Assembly: GCF_000005505.3 (NCBI RefSeq)
Contig: NC_016131.3
Span: forward strand, 44,663,355 to 44,727,354
Direction of reading: 5' to 3'
DNA: 64,000 nt
From: Brachypodium distachyon
Lineage: Eukaryota; Streptophyta; Magnoliopsida; Poales; Poaceae
The translations under genes were made by a program, and so were the position numbers. The notes beneath the pieces were generated by a model. The model had not been told where the DNA came from. It ran no database searches and was given only the letters and a program-made list of their open reading frames with translations. Shown here in pieces: positions 9,168 to 20,633 of the stretch (position 1 is its first letter; every line of letters starts with the position of its first letter).

Positions 9168-9825
9168 ATGGTGTCAGGGTTTTGCCTTGAGCGAGCCCTC
9201 ACCAACCGTGAAGCCACCGGGAGAGTGGCCGAATGGAGGATGGAGTTGTCAGAGTTCGACCTCCACTTCGCCAACTCTAAAAGCATTAAGAGCATGGCCT
9301 TGGCAGACTTTGTCGCGGAATGGAAGTCCACTGGCGTAGAAGAAAGTGAACCGGAGACCAACCTGCCCGGCAAGCTGGACGATGACAACTGGGTCCTCTA
9401 CTTCGACGGTGCGTTCAGTCTTCAAGGAGCAGGCGCTGGAGTTGTCATCGAGTCACCGACAGGGGACCAGCTGAGGTTCGCTGTCCAACTCGACTTCGCT
9501 AACTCCACCAACAACACGGCGGAGTACGAGGGCCTGCTTGCCGGGTTGCGGGCGGCGGTCGCCTCGACATTAAGCGCCTAGTTGTTCGCGGCGATTACAG
9601 CTCGTGATCAACCAGGTGAACAAGGACTACGACTGCCCTCAAATGACACCGTACGTGGAGGAGGTCCGCAAGCTAGAACGAAAGTTCAAAGGTTTGCGCT
9701 TTGAGCACGTTAAGCGGAAGGATAACTTCGCTGCTGACGAGCTGGCCAAGATGGCAGTAGAGCGCTGGAAGCCTCCGCCGAGGGTGTTCTGTCAGAAGCA
9801 AGCAGCTCCTTCAGTCGCCCCCTAG
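9168..9825 (+). pseudogene. Element B second (archaeal-type) RNase H of the Tat lineage
   Basis: Frame 9168-9581 gives REATGRVAEWRMEL, ADFVAEW, then WVLYFDGAF, GAGAGVVI and NNTAEYEGLLAGLRAA, the block pattern of the additional RNase H that marks Tat elements. A stop at 9579-9581 is followed by a frame change. The C-terminal part (INQVNKDYDCP, LRFEHVKRKDN, ADELAKMA) runs 9604-9825. Catalytic D and E (YFDGA, AEYEG) are present. The gene cannot make one protein as it stands. Confidence 0.9.
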
Positions 9826-9951
9826 CCGGCTGCCGGGGACGCCCCTCCGGCAACCGAAAGAACCCCTGCGGCAGCAGGGGTCCATGCCGTTGATATAGCG
9901 GCATGCGTTGGCAGGGAGATTCCCCCCTGGGCGGAGGAAATCGCCCACTAC

Positions 9952-11163
9952 TTGAAAGGGGAAGCTCTCCCGGAAGATGACGTCGCCGCGGAGCGGGTAG
10001 CGCGGCAAGCCAGGATGTACACTGTGGTGGATGGGAACCTCTACCGCAGGCGTGCGAACGGTGTCAAGCTTATCTGCGTGTTGCAGGATGAAGGGCGCGC
10101 ACTGTTGGAGGACATACACTGGGGCACATGTTCACACCATGTGGCCTCCCAAGCTTTAGCCGGCAAGGCATTTCGGCATGGCTTCTATTGGCCCACGGCC
10201 CTGGCTGACGCGGAGCGGTTGGTGAGGACGTGCAAAGCGTGCCAATTCCATTCGAAAAAGAGCAACCAGCCGGCGCAGGCCCTACATGTCATCCCGTCCT
10301 CATGGCCGGTCGCGGTCTAGGGGCTCGACATCGTCGGCAAGCTACCGAGGGTGGTTGGCGGTTACGAATATTTGTTCGTGGCCATCGACAAGTTCTCCAA
10401 GTCGGTGGAGGTGGAACCAGTGCGGAAGGTGACCGCCCAGGCGGGCATCAAGTTTTTCAGAAGCATTGTGTGCCGGTTTGGTGTGCCTAACAGCATCATC
10501 ACCGACAACGGCACGCAATTCACGAGCGCGGCGTTTCAAGCCTACTATGAAGGCATGGGTACTAAGCTGCGCTTCGTGTCCGTGGCTCACCCGAGGAGTA
10601 ACGGACAGGCGGAGTGAGCCAACGCAGAAGTGTTGCGGGGGCTCAAGACGAGAACCTTTGACAAGCTCAAAGGCCATGGGAAACACTGGGTCGAAGAGCT
10701 CCAGCCCGTGCTGTGGTCCATCCGGACCACACCTAGTCGGGCAACGGGCGAAACTCCATTCGCCCATGTCTACGGGGAGGAAGCGGTGCTGCCCCTCAAG
10801 CTCAAGCACGGATCTCCCCGAGTACGCGCGTACGGCGACACCAGCCAACACGAGCAAAGGGTCGACGATCTAAACTTCATCGAAGAGCTTTGATGCCGGG
10901 GTGCTGTGTGAGCCGCGCGCTACCAGCTGGGACTCCATCGTTATCACGACAGGCGGGTGCGTCCCCGGGGGCTCGAGAACAGAGACCTTGTCCTGCGCCG
11001 GATACAAGGAACGAAGGCCGGGAACAAGTTGACTCCGAAATGGGAGGGCTCCTTCCGGGTAGTGCAGGTGACCAGGCCGGGGGCTGTCCGGCTTGAAACC
11101 GAAGACGGCTTGCCGGTGCCCAATAGGTGGAATATTGAGCACTTGCGCAAGTTCTACCCGTGA
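9952..11163 (+). pseudogene. Element B integrase, several stops
   Basis: H2C2 zinc domain (TCSHH ... CKACQF) at 9952-10270, then the catalytic core with GLDIVGKL, ITDNGTQFTS and NGQAE supplying the D, D and E residues. The C-terminal part (LRRIQGTKAGNKL, KWEGSFRVVQV, WNIEHLRKFYP) ends at 11163. Stops at 10318-10320 and 10615-10617 and frame changes near 10890-10960 break it. The core is otherwise close to F. Confidence 0.92.
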
Positions 11164-11439
11164 AGGAGTGGAGCCCGACCGTCAGGTGATGCCGCCGATG
11201 CATACCTCTCGAACTAGTGTAGCCGGGCAGCCCCCGTGTGTAAACCACTAGTGATTGTGAATAAAGATAAGTATTTCGCACCTGAGCTTTGAATTTGCCC
11301 TATTTATTTGCGTGTTCCTCCCTATTCTGTCTCCTGCTTTAAGTGCACAAAGGAGTCATTTCCATACTTGGTTGTGAGGAGGGGGGCTGTTGGAGCCTCG
11401 AAAACGTTAACCCGTTGCCGGACCGTTCCGGCACGGGGC
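11164..11439 (+). other. Region after B pol, no gene seen
   Basis: Non-coding. A purine tract at about 11378-11390 (gaggaggggggct) resembles a polypurine tract but is 6 kb from the LTR. The corresponding region in F (about 52780-53148) is similarly non-coding. Confidence 0.45.
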
Positions 11440-11552
11440 ATGCAGTTGCCGGGCTTCCCGCAACGTGCATCACTGGACATACGGTTGTCGGGCTTCTCGC
11501 AACGTGCATCACTGGACGTGCAGTTGCTAGGCTCCCCACAACGCGCACCGCG
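11440..11552. repeat. 39-bp tandem repeat, about three copies
   Basis: Units start at 11440, 11479 and 11518, sharing GTTGCCGGGCTTCCCGCAAC or close variants and GTGCATCACTGGAC. The length is a multiple of three, so an open frame repeats a 13-residue unit, but I do not think it is translated. The third copy is the most decayed. Confidence 0.85.
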
Positions 11553-12054
11553 GAGCCGCTGCGCCTGGGAAAGGAAATGCTCACATCCAAGCCTGACATC
11601 GACCCCTTTGTGCTCGGGGGCTGGGAGGCAGGAAGAGTTTCTCTGTGTTGCTTTGTGTATTTTCGTAAATTTCGAAATTTTTTGCAGCACCTCGGGCCTG
11701 GTAATCTAACCTGCAGGAAAGGGTGGAATTTTGTGCACTGTGATGCCCGTGGGCTGCCCACGGGTCGCGCTATGCACCGGTGCCTTGTGGTGCGGGATGA
11801 CCGCAACACAAGGGGCTCACCGCACTCCGAGGCTTCTGACTCGGGAGGACGCCGCCACGTGTGCCACAGTTGCCTGGTAAACATGGCGGCGGAGATTGTA
11901 CCGCGTTTCGAGGAAGGGGTGCCACGGGTGCTGCACGGGTCCGTCGCGCGCGGTGGCAAACCCCCCTCCCGCGCCTATAAAAGGCGCGCTCCAGCCATGG
12001 AACGTCTCAGAGCGAAGCCGGGTCCGGGGCTGTTAAGGCGGGTGGTGCCACGAA
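11553..12054 (+). other. Non-coding region of element B before the hairpins
   Basis: Includes a segment at 11570-11740 ('ggcaggaagagtt', 'ttttgtgcactgtgatgc') that recurs, inverted, in F at about 52640-52850. An 'aaggcgcg' phrase follows 'cgcctataaaa' at 11973-11984, a possible TATA box. No protein-coding content recognised. Confidence 0.45.
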
Positions 12055-12862
12055 GGCGCGATGGTGGTGCATCCAATCAGCGCTTAGCGCGACGGGTGCG
12101 CTGCCATCGCGCCCCTACCGCATCACCCCATCGAGCCCGCCCCGAGGGGCGTCGCAGAGGCACGGTGGTAGTGCATGCCATCGGCGTCCTGCACCGATGG
12201 GTGCACTGCCGCCGTGCTCCTGCCGCGCCTTCCTCAAGTGGGTCGCTCCTGGGCGAGGGTCATCGTGGAGGCACTGTGGTGGTGCATCCCATCAGCGTCC
12301 GGCGCTGACGGGGTGCATTGCTGCAGTGCCCTTGCCGCGCCCCTCCATAAGACACCTCCGCAAGGAGCAGGGGCTGCCGCGGAGACTCTATGGTAGTGCA
12401 TGCCCTCCGTGCCTTGTGCCGACGGGTGCACTATCATAGAGACCCGGCTGCATTCCTTTGAGAGAGCCTTTTTTCGGGCGCGGGTCGTTGCGAGGACGCT
12501 GTGATGGCGCCGGTGCCGGCGCCCGTCGCCCGCTCCTGCCCATCACCGCGTCCCTGCCGCGGCCCTCGAGCAGTTTTGCTCCCGGGCAACAAGAGCTATT
12601 ACGCCCCGCGGGACGAGCTCCCTAGAAAAACCAGGTCTCCCAGTTGCAGGGGCTGTCGCCGTGGAGGCTATAACTTCCTCGCCACCCGTGCCTGCCGCTC
12701 GGGGTGGGGCGCAGCCGGCGGCGAGGACGTTATAGCCGTCTTGAGGCTACTCCCAGGGCGGAGTCCTCTTAAGCCAGGGTTCCCCCCTGAAGGCGAGGGT
12801 CGCCGCATGAGCGTGATGGTAGCATCGTCGTCGACGGTTGCCGCTGGCGGCGATCCTGCCCC
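12055..12862 (+). repeat. Array of about seven hairpin-forming inverted repeats in element B
   Basis: Consecutive imperfect palindromes, roughly one per 100 bp: 12055-12113, 12158-12218, 12270-12330, 12384-12442, 12494-12553, 12664-12740 and 12792-12862. The third has 28-nt arms of equal length around a 5-nt loop, with most departures from pairing being G-U. The first four share the arm word TGGTRGTGCATSC and its inverse. They sit between the ends of pol (plus) and the antisense gene (minus). Two hairpins with the same arm word are at the same place in F. Confidence 0.85.
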
Positions 12863-13447
12863 CGCGCTCCTGCCGCATCCCTCAGGGACCGTTTTCCTTG
12901 AACAGGTATCCGAGGTGGGTCCCTACCAAGGCAGCGCCCCAGCTGCACTTTACCGCCAAGCGTCACGAGGCTTTGGACTGAACGGAAAAGCTAAGTGTCT
13001 GAGCATGAACGGTGAATTCACTAAGGACTGAACGAAATTGAGCACTGTCTCGTTGGGTGTGGTCCCAGATCCTGCGCGTAGCCGAAGTGTTAAAAGGATG
13101 CTTGCGGGGGGAGTGCGCTCCCCGTGTGGCTTCGCGGGTCCGTCCCGGAAGGGCACGGCTTGGAGTAGTTACCCCGCAAGTGGAGTGGCTCCACGCTGCT
13201 GCTTGGCCCCAGGTCGGCACCACGGGTCCGTCCCGGGTCCCTGGTCTGGTCAAGGGCGAGGCGTGCGAGTCCCCCGCAACACAAGGCAAAACACGCAAAG
13301 ACTAAAGGGGCCACCCTGCTAGACAGCACCGGGAACAATGAACATATCGAAAAAGTTTAATTAACTAAGAGTTGAACGATTACACGGGCTAATCCAAAAT
13401 ATGATTGTTCAAACGGCGCTAAGCGCCATACTTGCAGGGAAAACAAA
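12863..13447 (+). other. Non-coding region between hairpins and antisense gene of B
   Basis: 13030-13300 contains repeated phrases 'cgggtccgtccc' and a 'ccccgcaa' motif that recur inverted in F at 51895-52110, so it is a conserved non-coding part of the family. No gene seen. Confidence 0.5.
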
Positions 13448-16400
13448 CTAGAAAGCTACATTGGGAGCAACGAGCACAGCTGGGGGCTGCGGCAACTTGT
13501 TGTCGCCGTCTTCGGCCGGTGGGTCGGTGGGGAGATCAGGCTCCGGCTTCATCTGCATCCGCTCGACGACCTCGTCGACGAATTTGCGCACTGCTTGGGT
13601 GTGCGTGGGCTCGTCCTCGCTGTCGGACCAAGCGTCCAGCAGGGACTCGAAGGGAAACTCGGGGTCCCGGAGATGAATCCGCGGGAGGATTTTCGCGGCA
13701 ACCTCCCGGGCGCAGTTGGCGACTTCGTTGGCGCCGTACCGGGCGATCCAGACGTCGAGCGCCCCAAGCTTCCCCACCAAGTCGGAGAAGAAGGGGATCA
13801 GCGTCGTGACGTCTGTCCGTCCACTTCCGCTGCCTGCAGCTCGAACTTGGGCAGCAGGTCGCGCAGCGACTGGGCGATCTTCAGCAACTTCTCCGTCTCG
13901 ATCTGCCGCTGCCCGATCAGCGTACCGTGATGGAGTCGAGCGTCGTGCGCAGGCTTTTTAGCCTTGCGGACGTTGCCCTCCATCGCCGTGAGCTCCGCGG
14001 TCTTCGCCGCGATCTCGTTGACGGCCTTGGCAAGCTCCTCCCGGACGGCGGCCAGCTCGGTCTCGAGCCTGGCCGCTTTGTCCTTGGCAGAATTGAGCTC
14101 GGTCTCGTGCCGGGCCGCCGCTCCCGCCGCGTCCTCGGTGGCCTTGACCTGCACCTCCAGCATGACGTGGATGCCTTGGATTTCACCGCGGTAGTTGGCG
14201 ATCAGGACGCTTTTTTCGTCCAGCCGGGCTTGGGCCGCCGCGACCACCTCGGCGTGTTCCTTCCTGGTCGCCTCGAGGGTGGCCGACATCGAGTCGAGCT
14301 TCCCTTGGAGCTCCACGTGCTGGGCCTCCAGTTGCCGGTGGAGCTCGGCCTCCGGGACCACCGGCTCCCGGGGGCCCTCAGGGCTTGCCGGGCCAGCCGC
14401 GCCTCCTCTTCGGCGAGGCGCGTCTCCTCTCGCAGCCGGGACAGTTCGCGCCGTTCTCTCTCCACGGCCTCCCGCACCTTGTGGAGCTGATTCTTGGCGG
14501 CGGTGTGGCACTCCCTCACCTCATTGAAGGAGGTGACGAAGGCCAATTGCTGGTCCCTGACGGCGTCCAGGAATCGATGCCCCCGCTCGAAGATGCTCGG
14601 ATCCCAAGTAAAGGGGTTCCAAGCGACCCCGGCGAGGGTGCCGAGGTCGATACCGGGGAGAGATGCCAAGGACGACGAAGCCCCTGCTGCCGAAGTGGGG
14701 CTGGGCACGGGGTCGCCAACTTGCTCTCGAGGGTCTTGCTGTCCTCCCCCGGCAACTTCCCCTTCGCCTGCACCCGGGGACCCTGGGGCTGGAGAAGTCT
14801 CCCTGCTTCCGGCGGGGGCTGCCCCCCGCTGGGCGACAGGTGAGCCCGCGCCGGCCGCGTCCGCAGTTGCGGGCGCGTCGACAGGTGCAGTCACGACGGC
14901 GGCGGTATCCACTGCTGCCACTGTGTCCGCCGCAGCGGGGCTGGACGTGAGAGCCGGTTTCGGCGAAGGATGGTGCTATTGAAGACGTGCAAGGGTGACC
15001 GGCATGGTAACCTTGTGCGGCCGCCGAGCTTGCCGGGGAAGCCTCCCCTGCCTCGCCTGTGCCGGCGGGAGCGTCCAAGAGGCTTGCCGCGGGCGAGCTG
15101 CTGCTCACTGCAAAAGAAAAAGGAAAGGTACGCTCATGAGTTTAGCTAACAGAAATTGCAGTTGCAGAGGAGTGAAGAAGACATACCGCCTGCCGGCCCT
15201 GCCTCCATGGGGGCTGGGTCGCCAAGGGGCGCGCCCGTGTCATTGCCGACCCCTGCGGGGATGGGGCCGGCGGCGCCGCCGGCATCGGCACGCGCCTTCT
15301 TGCTTGGTACCCCGGCGGGGAATCGCTCCTCGCCCTTTTGCTGGCACCTGCCGGCGATGAGGACCTCGGGGGGTTACGCCGGAGCGCGAAGCCCCGGAAG
15401 ACCCCCCGAGCGGGTGGCGCCATGGGCGCCCGCGGGGTCGTCGTGACCCAGAGAACCCCGGGTGTCGACGGTGATGCCGCGGCGGCGCCGGAAGCCGAAC
15501 TCGCGGAGGCCCCCGCTAGCGGGGCGAAGGCCGTTGTCGGGCACCGGCGATCCCTGCTGGCGCTGGCGCTGCCGGAGTACCGGCGGGCGCCCCGGGACCG
15601 GTTGCCGCCATAGTGCTGGCGGCTGCCGCTGAGGCGGAGGCCGCCGCTGAGACACCCACGGCCCCTGTTGCCGCGGATGCCGTCGAGGTGCCAACGGGCG
15701 CCCCTGAAGCAGCCGCCGCCGCAAGGTTGGTGGCCGCTGCCGGGGCGGACGTTGCTGTCGAGGAGATGGCTGCGGCCACTGCAAACGCCCTCGATCTCCT
15801 CATGATCAAGGGTGCGTTGTCGCTGCTTTCGTCGTCGTCGTCTACGGCGACCACCTCCGGGGACGCAGCCACCTGGCCCGCCTCGTCGTCCAGCGACTGG
15901 AGGGAGGGCCAGCTGGGCTCGGACCCGCCCACGCTCTCCTCGAGCACCTGCTTCTCACGGGGTGCTTGCAGGGGAGCGTGCGGGACCCGGGTGGGGGTGT
16001 CGTCCATCAACCCCACTCGTTGCAGGGCGGGAAGGCACCGACGGTGTCGCTGAGCGCCTGGACGCCGGCGTGGAGAGTGGAAACCCCCGGCGGGAACTCC
16101 GTTGATTGGAAGGTCTCGTCGGAGATCCCCTTCACCCATGTCCTGAGGGTCTCAAAGTCCACGCCGTCCTCCTGGAGGCGTGTCCCGTCCCCGGGACCTG
16201 TGTACATCCACGCGGGCCGGGAGTGTAGCTGCAGCGAGGCTATGCGTCGATGGACGAAGGTGCGTGCCACGTCCACATCGGTGAGCTCCGCTAGCCGCAG
16301 CGCCTTGATCTTCTCCACGATGGGGAAGAGGTCGGCGTCGCGGTGGTATCTGTCCTGCCAGCCGTTCTGGGGTAGTGGCAACTCCGTCAGCGACTGGATG

Positions 16401-17014
16401 AACTCCTGGGGGTCCTCCACTCGGACCCAGCACCAATCGCTCCGCCACTCCTTTTCAATCATCTTCCCCGACCGGACGATGAACTCGGACGTCATCTGGT
16501 CGCGGGCACGGAATACCACCCCCGACGACATCGCCTTCGCGTTGTCAATGCGGGGGTAGAAGTAGTGGCGGAAGAGCCCTACCGACGGAATCACCCCCAC
16601 GAACGCCTCGCAGAGGAACTGGAAGGTGGCGAGGAGGAACAACGACGTGGGGTGGAGCTGCGCCACCCGCAACTGGTAGGACTCCATCAATGCATGGAGG
16701 AATAGGGAGAAGGGCGGCACCATGCCGCAGAGGAGGAAGCGCGCGAACACCCGGAAGTCGTTGTCCTGGTGCTCGACGCCCGTCGGGAAGATCCGCGTCT
16801 CCCCGTGTTCGTTGAAATTGGAAGCGACGGCATGCCGGAGCTTCCCCAGCGCCTCGCTATTATATCCGGGGCGGAAGAAGTCGACTGTGGCGCGCATGTC
16901 CCGCCTCTTCTGGTCCTTGGCGGCGGCTGCCTTGATTGCCGCCTCGCTCTTGCTTGTCGCGGCCTTCTTCCAGACTTGGACCTCCTTCCCCTTTCTGGTG
17001 GTGGGGGGCGCCAT
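13448..17014 (-). pseudogene. Antisense gene (aORF) of element B with Transposase_28-type domain
   Basis: From the ATG at 17012-17014 (MAPPTTRKGK) an open frame runs 335 codons to 16007 and contains the 'putative gypsy type transposon' pattern (Pfam Transposase_28): VPPFSLFLHALMESY, AQLHPTSLFLLATFQFLCEA, SVGLFRHYFYPR, SSGVVFR, EWRSDWCWVR. A one-base loss near 16009 shifts the frame; an Ala/Pro and acidic linker (DDDDESSDNAPLIMRRSR) follows. An intron can be read at 15108-15186 (GTATGT...TTTTGCAG). A long coiled coil lies at about 14700-13800 and the C-terminal part ends at 13448. A TATA-like TTATAAAG lies about 115 nt before the ATG. Function is unknown; despite the Pfam name there is no evidence of transposase activity. 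Confidence 0.85.
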
Positions 17015-17424
17015 GGAAAGCGAGGGCGGAAGCTAGCAGGGGCGCAGGGATGCGAGATGCATAAGGGGATGGAGATGAAGGCAGTACGGCAGCGTATTGT
17101 TCCCCTTTTGGCAACAGTGATGGCTTTATAACGCCCGGCCGTTTGGTAACGGCCGGTTCCGTACCCTACGGGTGCGCGGGGATAACTCCTAATCATTAGG
17201 ATTAATGCGCGGAGTGGCCTTAACTTCCCTATTTAGGGGCGGAGTTAGGGCGGAAATCACGTGTCCCCTACTCCGTTTGTAATGGCGGCGTACACGGGGC
17301 GGCGAACGGACACGGGCTCGTGACAGATTGGGGCCCGCGCGTCGGTTAAGGGCGTAGCCTGGCAACCGACCAGGGGGAAGACTCTTCCGGGAAAAGGTGA
17401 TGCCGGCCCACGCCCGAGGGCTAC
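17015..17424 (+). other. Region between antisense gene and 3' LTR of B, with polypurine tract
   Basis: Holds the probable minus-strand promoter of the antisense gene (TTATAAAG, 17123-17130 reversed). The last bases before the LTR, GAGGGCTAC (17416-17424), are the polypurine tract; F has GGGGGCTAC at the same place. Confidence 0.7.
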
Positions 17425-18426
17425 TGTCGCAACAGTGGCACCCGGGGTACCACCGCCGCGCGACGCGTGGGCCCCGTTCCCGAGTTCCCGGGAAGGTTTC
17501 ATCCCGGGGAGCGTCTATGAGCATCCCGGCAAGCTACCAGCTCGGAAGGGGCTAGCGGGGCTTCGAAGAATATTCCCGCCTGGGCACCTCCCGGGAAGCT
17601 GCTTCCCGGGGGGTGGGGGTTCCCGAGTGCGTTGGGCCCGGACGCTTCCTGGGGTCGACTTGCCGGGACAAGGGGTTCCCGGGCGCATGCCCCCGCCTCA
17701 GGCGTGGGGCCCAGTAGCCAGATCAACAGCGCCACGAGGACGCGTGACGGGCATGGGATGCGCGGTCCCACCAGGGCAAGGAGTAAGGCGCACGGCTCAT
17801 TAAATGAGCCGACCGACGGGGCGTTACACGTCCGATCAAAGGAATAGTGGCTGTCCAATCCTACTATAGGGTTTTAGACCCCTAGCGGCGGAGGTGGCAT
17901 CCATGCGCGCCACCAGCTCACCGGGGGGAGTTGTATGCCTCCCCGCCCGACACTTGTAGCTCATGCACCTTGGCACCTGTGGCAACCCCTTGAGTATAAA
18001 AGGAGGACCCTCGCCAAGGGTCAAAGGGTTCGGCATATGATTAGTTGGCTTCAGTAGACGGTTGGGCGGAGTTCGACCAACTCATAGTCAGCTTCCAGCA
18101 CTAGCAAAGAGTAGTAAGGAGTACCTAGCCAGTGAGAGGAAGCCCGGGAACTTGCCCGGCAACTTGTAAACACCCGATTCTAAACTAATACCAGCTCAGA
18201 CAAGCAGGACGTAGGGTTTTACACCTCCGGGTGGCCCGAACCTGGGTAAAAAACGTGCTTGTGTTTGTTCTTGGATTAGCGCGCACCTCTAGTGCTTCAT
18301 CTCGCCGGCCCAACAGGGCCGCATCAGCCGTGCCGGCGATCGCCGGGGCGAACCCCGACGCCCCCACCGAACCTAAAAGGGGGCCGTGGCCGCACGCCCT
18401 CGGTGTCGGAGCACCGCGCGACGACA
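17425..18426 (+). repeat. 3' LTR of element B
   Basis: 1002 bp, TGTCGCAACAG to GCGACGACA, followed by the target duplication CAGCC. TATAAAA at 17995-18001. Differs from the 5' LTR by about 40 substitutions and a few short indels. Confidence 0.96.
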
Positions 18427-18431
18427 CAGCC

Positions 18432-19650
18432 ATTCACAAGCAGGTCCTGGCCAGTTTAGGCCTCAGCGGGAATGCCCTCATGGGCCCCAACCCGAACCAG
18501 ATGGAGGCCAGGCGGCATAGGGACGACGGCGCCCAACGGCAAAACAATCGCACGACTCCTCCACGACGGGGACTGGAAGAACAGTCTAATCGCCGCCGTA
18601 ACACCCTCGTGTTAGGAGATGCTTGTGACATTATAACTCAGTAGAGAATCGATCGCGTGCGATCAGCCCGTGCTGACCGCATCACAGAAGAAGAGGATGA
18701 ACCTTGCGGCGCGGCCTGCTTTAGCCGTCGCGTTCACAATTCGAAGATGCCTAGCAACTTTTCGGTTTCGGCTAGTGTGATCAAGTTTGACGGATCTCAG
18801 GAACCGCGAGCTTGGTTAGAAGATTACCTTACCATGGTGCGACTGCAGGGAGGAACGAAGAACACGGCTATGCAGTGTTTGCAGTTGCAGCTCAAGGGGC
18901 ACGCTCGCACATGGCTGGCGAGTCTACCAGAGGGTGAAATCGGCTCGTGGGACGAGCTCTGTCAAGTCTTTACCCGCACATTTCAAGCAACATATAAAAG
19001 GCCAGTCTCGTTGGAGGAGCTCCGAGCATGCACCCAGAGGTCGAGTGAGTCCATTCACTCATACATACAACGATGGATAGCCCTTAAAAACGCAGCAGAA
19101 GAAATATCAGACCAAAGTGCAGTCGACGCCTTCAAACGCGGTTTGAAATGCGTCACTTTTAAGGAAGAACTGGGACGGAGCAGGACGGAGAAGACTCAAT
19201 CCAGAACGAGCACAATGCACTACCCGATGATGAAGAAGCCGAGAGAGGACACAGCCGTAGCACCGAGAGATGAAAGAAGCGAAAGGAGCGGGAGCCTAAC
19301 GCTCCCGAGTTCGTAGCGGCAGAGTTCGACCGTAACGGCAGTGGGACGAGGTGAAGGAAATAATGAAGGGCAGCATGATAGAAATTACCGTGGCAATTAC
19401 CGGGATAGCAGTAAGAATCAGCAATGGCAGCCTCGAAGGTTGCGGCGAGATGCGCAACCTGCTTTATCGTTGTCGTAGCAGTTGCAATCTCCCTACCCCT
19501 TACATGGTACCAGAGATGTCAATGGAAATATAAGGTGCGGTCATATACTACTCGAATGTCGCCGTTTTCACGAATTACAGGACACGTGCAATCAGTTTCA
19601 AAATTCAACGGCAAGCAGGGACTATCCTAGAGGGCCAGGTCAGCAGTCAG
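18432..19650 (+). pseudogene. Element A gag, core and nucleocapsid region
   Basis: Resumes gag after element B. Frame 18657-19316 contains the retrotransposon Gag core: FDGSQEPRAWLEDYLTMVRL, NTAMQCLQLQLKGHARTWL, WDELCQVFTRTFQATYKRP, SEESIHSY-like SSESIHSYIQRW and DAFKRGLK. A frame change near 19190 and a stop at 19314-19316 follow. A remnant of a Cys/His segment (RCGHILLECRRFH) is at about 19530-19570 in another frame. Gag would form the particle shell; this copy cannot. Confidence 0.88.
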
Positions 19651-20633
19651 CGAGGTATAATCCCAATACTTTGGCTCTGCCACATGCTACTCGAGCTGGG
19701 ATGGTCGTGCACAATGCAGCACCTCCCCCTCCATTGCCATCAAATTTCGCTGGATCTGTGCATCACGTGCAGCCTGCGCCACGGCCATCAGAAGCAACAA
19801 CCGCAGCTAACGCGTATCCAACGCCTTTGGGAAATATCTGCTTGATACAGAAAGGAAGACCGTCCAACCGACATCAAAAGGTCATCACTCGACAAGTTCA
19901 TCTGGCTGTGGCCGCACCACCCGCCACCCCAGAATACCTCAACTGGTCCGACGTCGCTATTTCATTCTCGCGGGCAGATCACCCACCTCAGGTCCCCTGA
20001 CCAGGACAGTCAGCACTAGTCCTAGAAACTCAGGTGGGAGGCTACGAGATGAGCAAAGTCTTCATAGATGGAGGCAGTGGCATTAACATTATATTTGCGG
20101 ATACACTACGGGCAATGAACATATCTGTAACAAATCTTGAAGCTGCAGACACATATTTCCACGGGATTGTTCCGGGAAGACCGACGGTACCATTGGGCCG
20201 GGTCAGCCTCGACGTCGTCTTTGGCAACCCCGCTAATTTTCGCAAGGAACGAATCGATTTTGAAGTACTCGACTGGAAATCACAGTACCACGTGCTTCTA
20301 GGACGGCCGACAATCGCCAGGTTTATGGCCATCCCCCACTATGCATATCTTATGATGAAAATGCCCGGACCTTATGGCATCATCACCATCCGGGGAAGCT
20401 TTACAAGATCGGACAATTGTGACAGAGAATTCCATAAACTTGTTGAGTCATTCGGCATGCAGGCAGAACTCGCGTCTTTAAAGGAAACGATGGATAATGA
20501 TGTACTTCTCATGACGAAGACAGCACCACAGCAGATGGAGTTCAGCACGAAGAGCGACACGACGGAGCATCGGGTACACCTGACGGACCCCAGTAAAACA
20601 GTGCTGGTGTCCTCGAGTCTTCCTCCTGCATAG
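19651..20633 (+). pseudogene. Element A protease
   Basis: The clear protease part is 20034-20630: VFIDGGSGINIIFADTL carries the D-G-G-S active-site variant common in grass Tat elements, and HVLLGRPTIARFMAIPHYAY is the C-terminal flap region with a conserved L-G-R-P. The upstream part (19651-20000) is a Pro-rich linker ending in a stop at 19998-20000. The frame ends at a TAG at 20631-20633 and continues in the same frame as RT (E-S-A-L). The same TAG occurs in B and F. Confidence 0.9.

Larger units (their letters stand above)
5068..18426 (+). mobile_element. Tat-lineage Ty3/gypsy retrotransposon B, complete with both LTRs
   Basis: Bounded by LTRs at 5068-6080 and 17425-18426, both TGTCGC...CGACA, with the 5-bp target duplication CAGCC at 5063-5067 and 18427-18431. 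Length 13,359 bp. Order: LTR, primer-binding site, gag-protease, RT, RNase H, second RNase H, integrase, hairpin region, antisense gene (minus strand), polypurine tract, LTR. I counted about 40 substitutions between the LTRs over about 1 kb by eye. At a commonly used grass LTR rate of 1.3e-8 per site per year that is very roughly 1.5 million years. Gag lacks its core and pol has several stops. Confidence 0.96.

Noticed and set aside
11343..12308. 321-codon open frame in the B region after pol
   Set aside because: It crosses the minisatellite and the hairpins in GC-rich DNA, has no domain and no match in F.
13427..14982. Plus-strand open frames across the B antisense gene
   Set aside because: They are shadows of the minus-strand coiled-coil gene, which has recognisable content.
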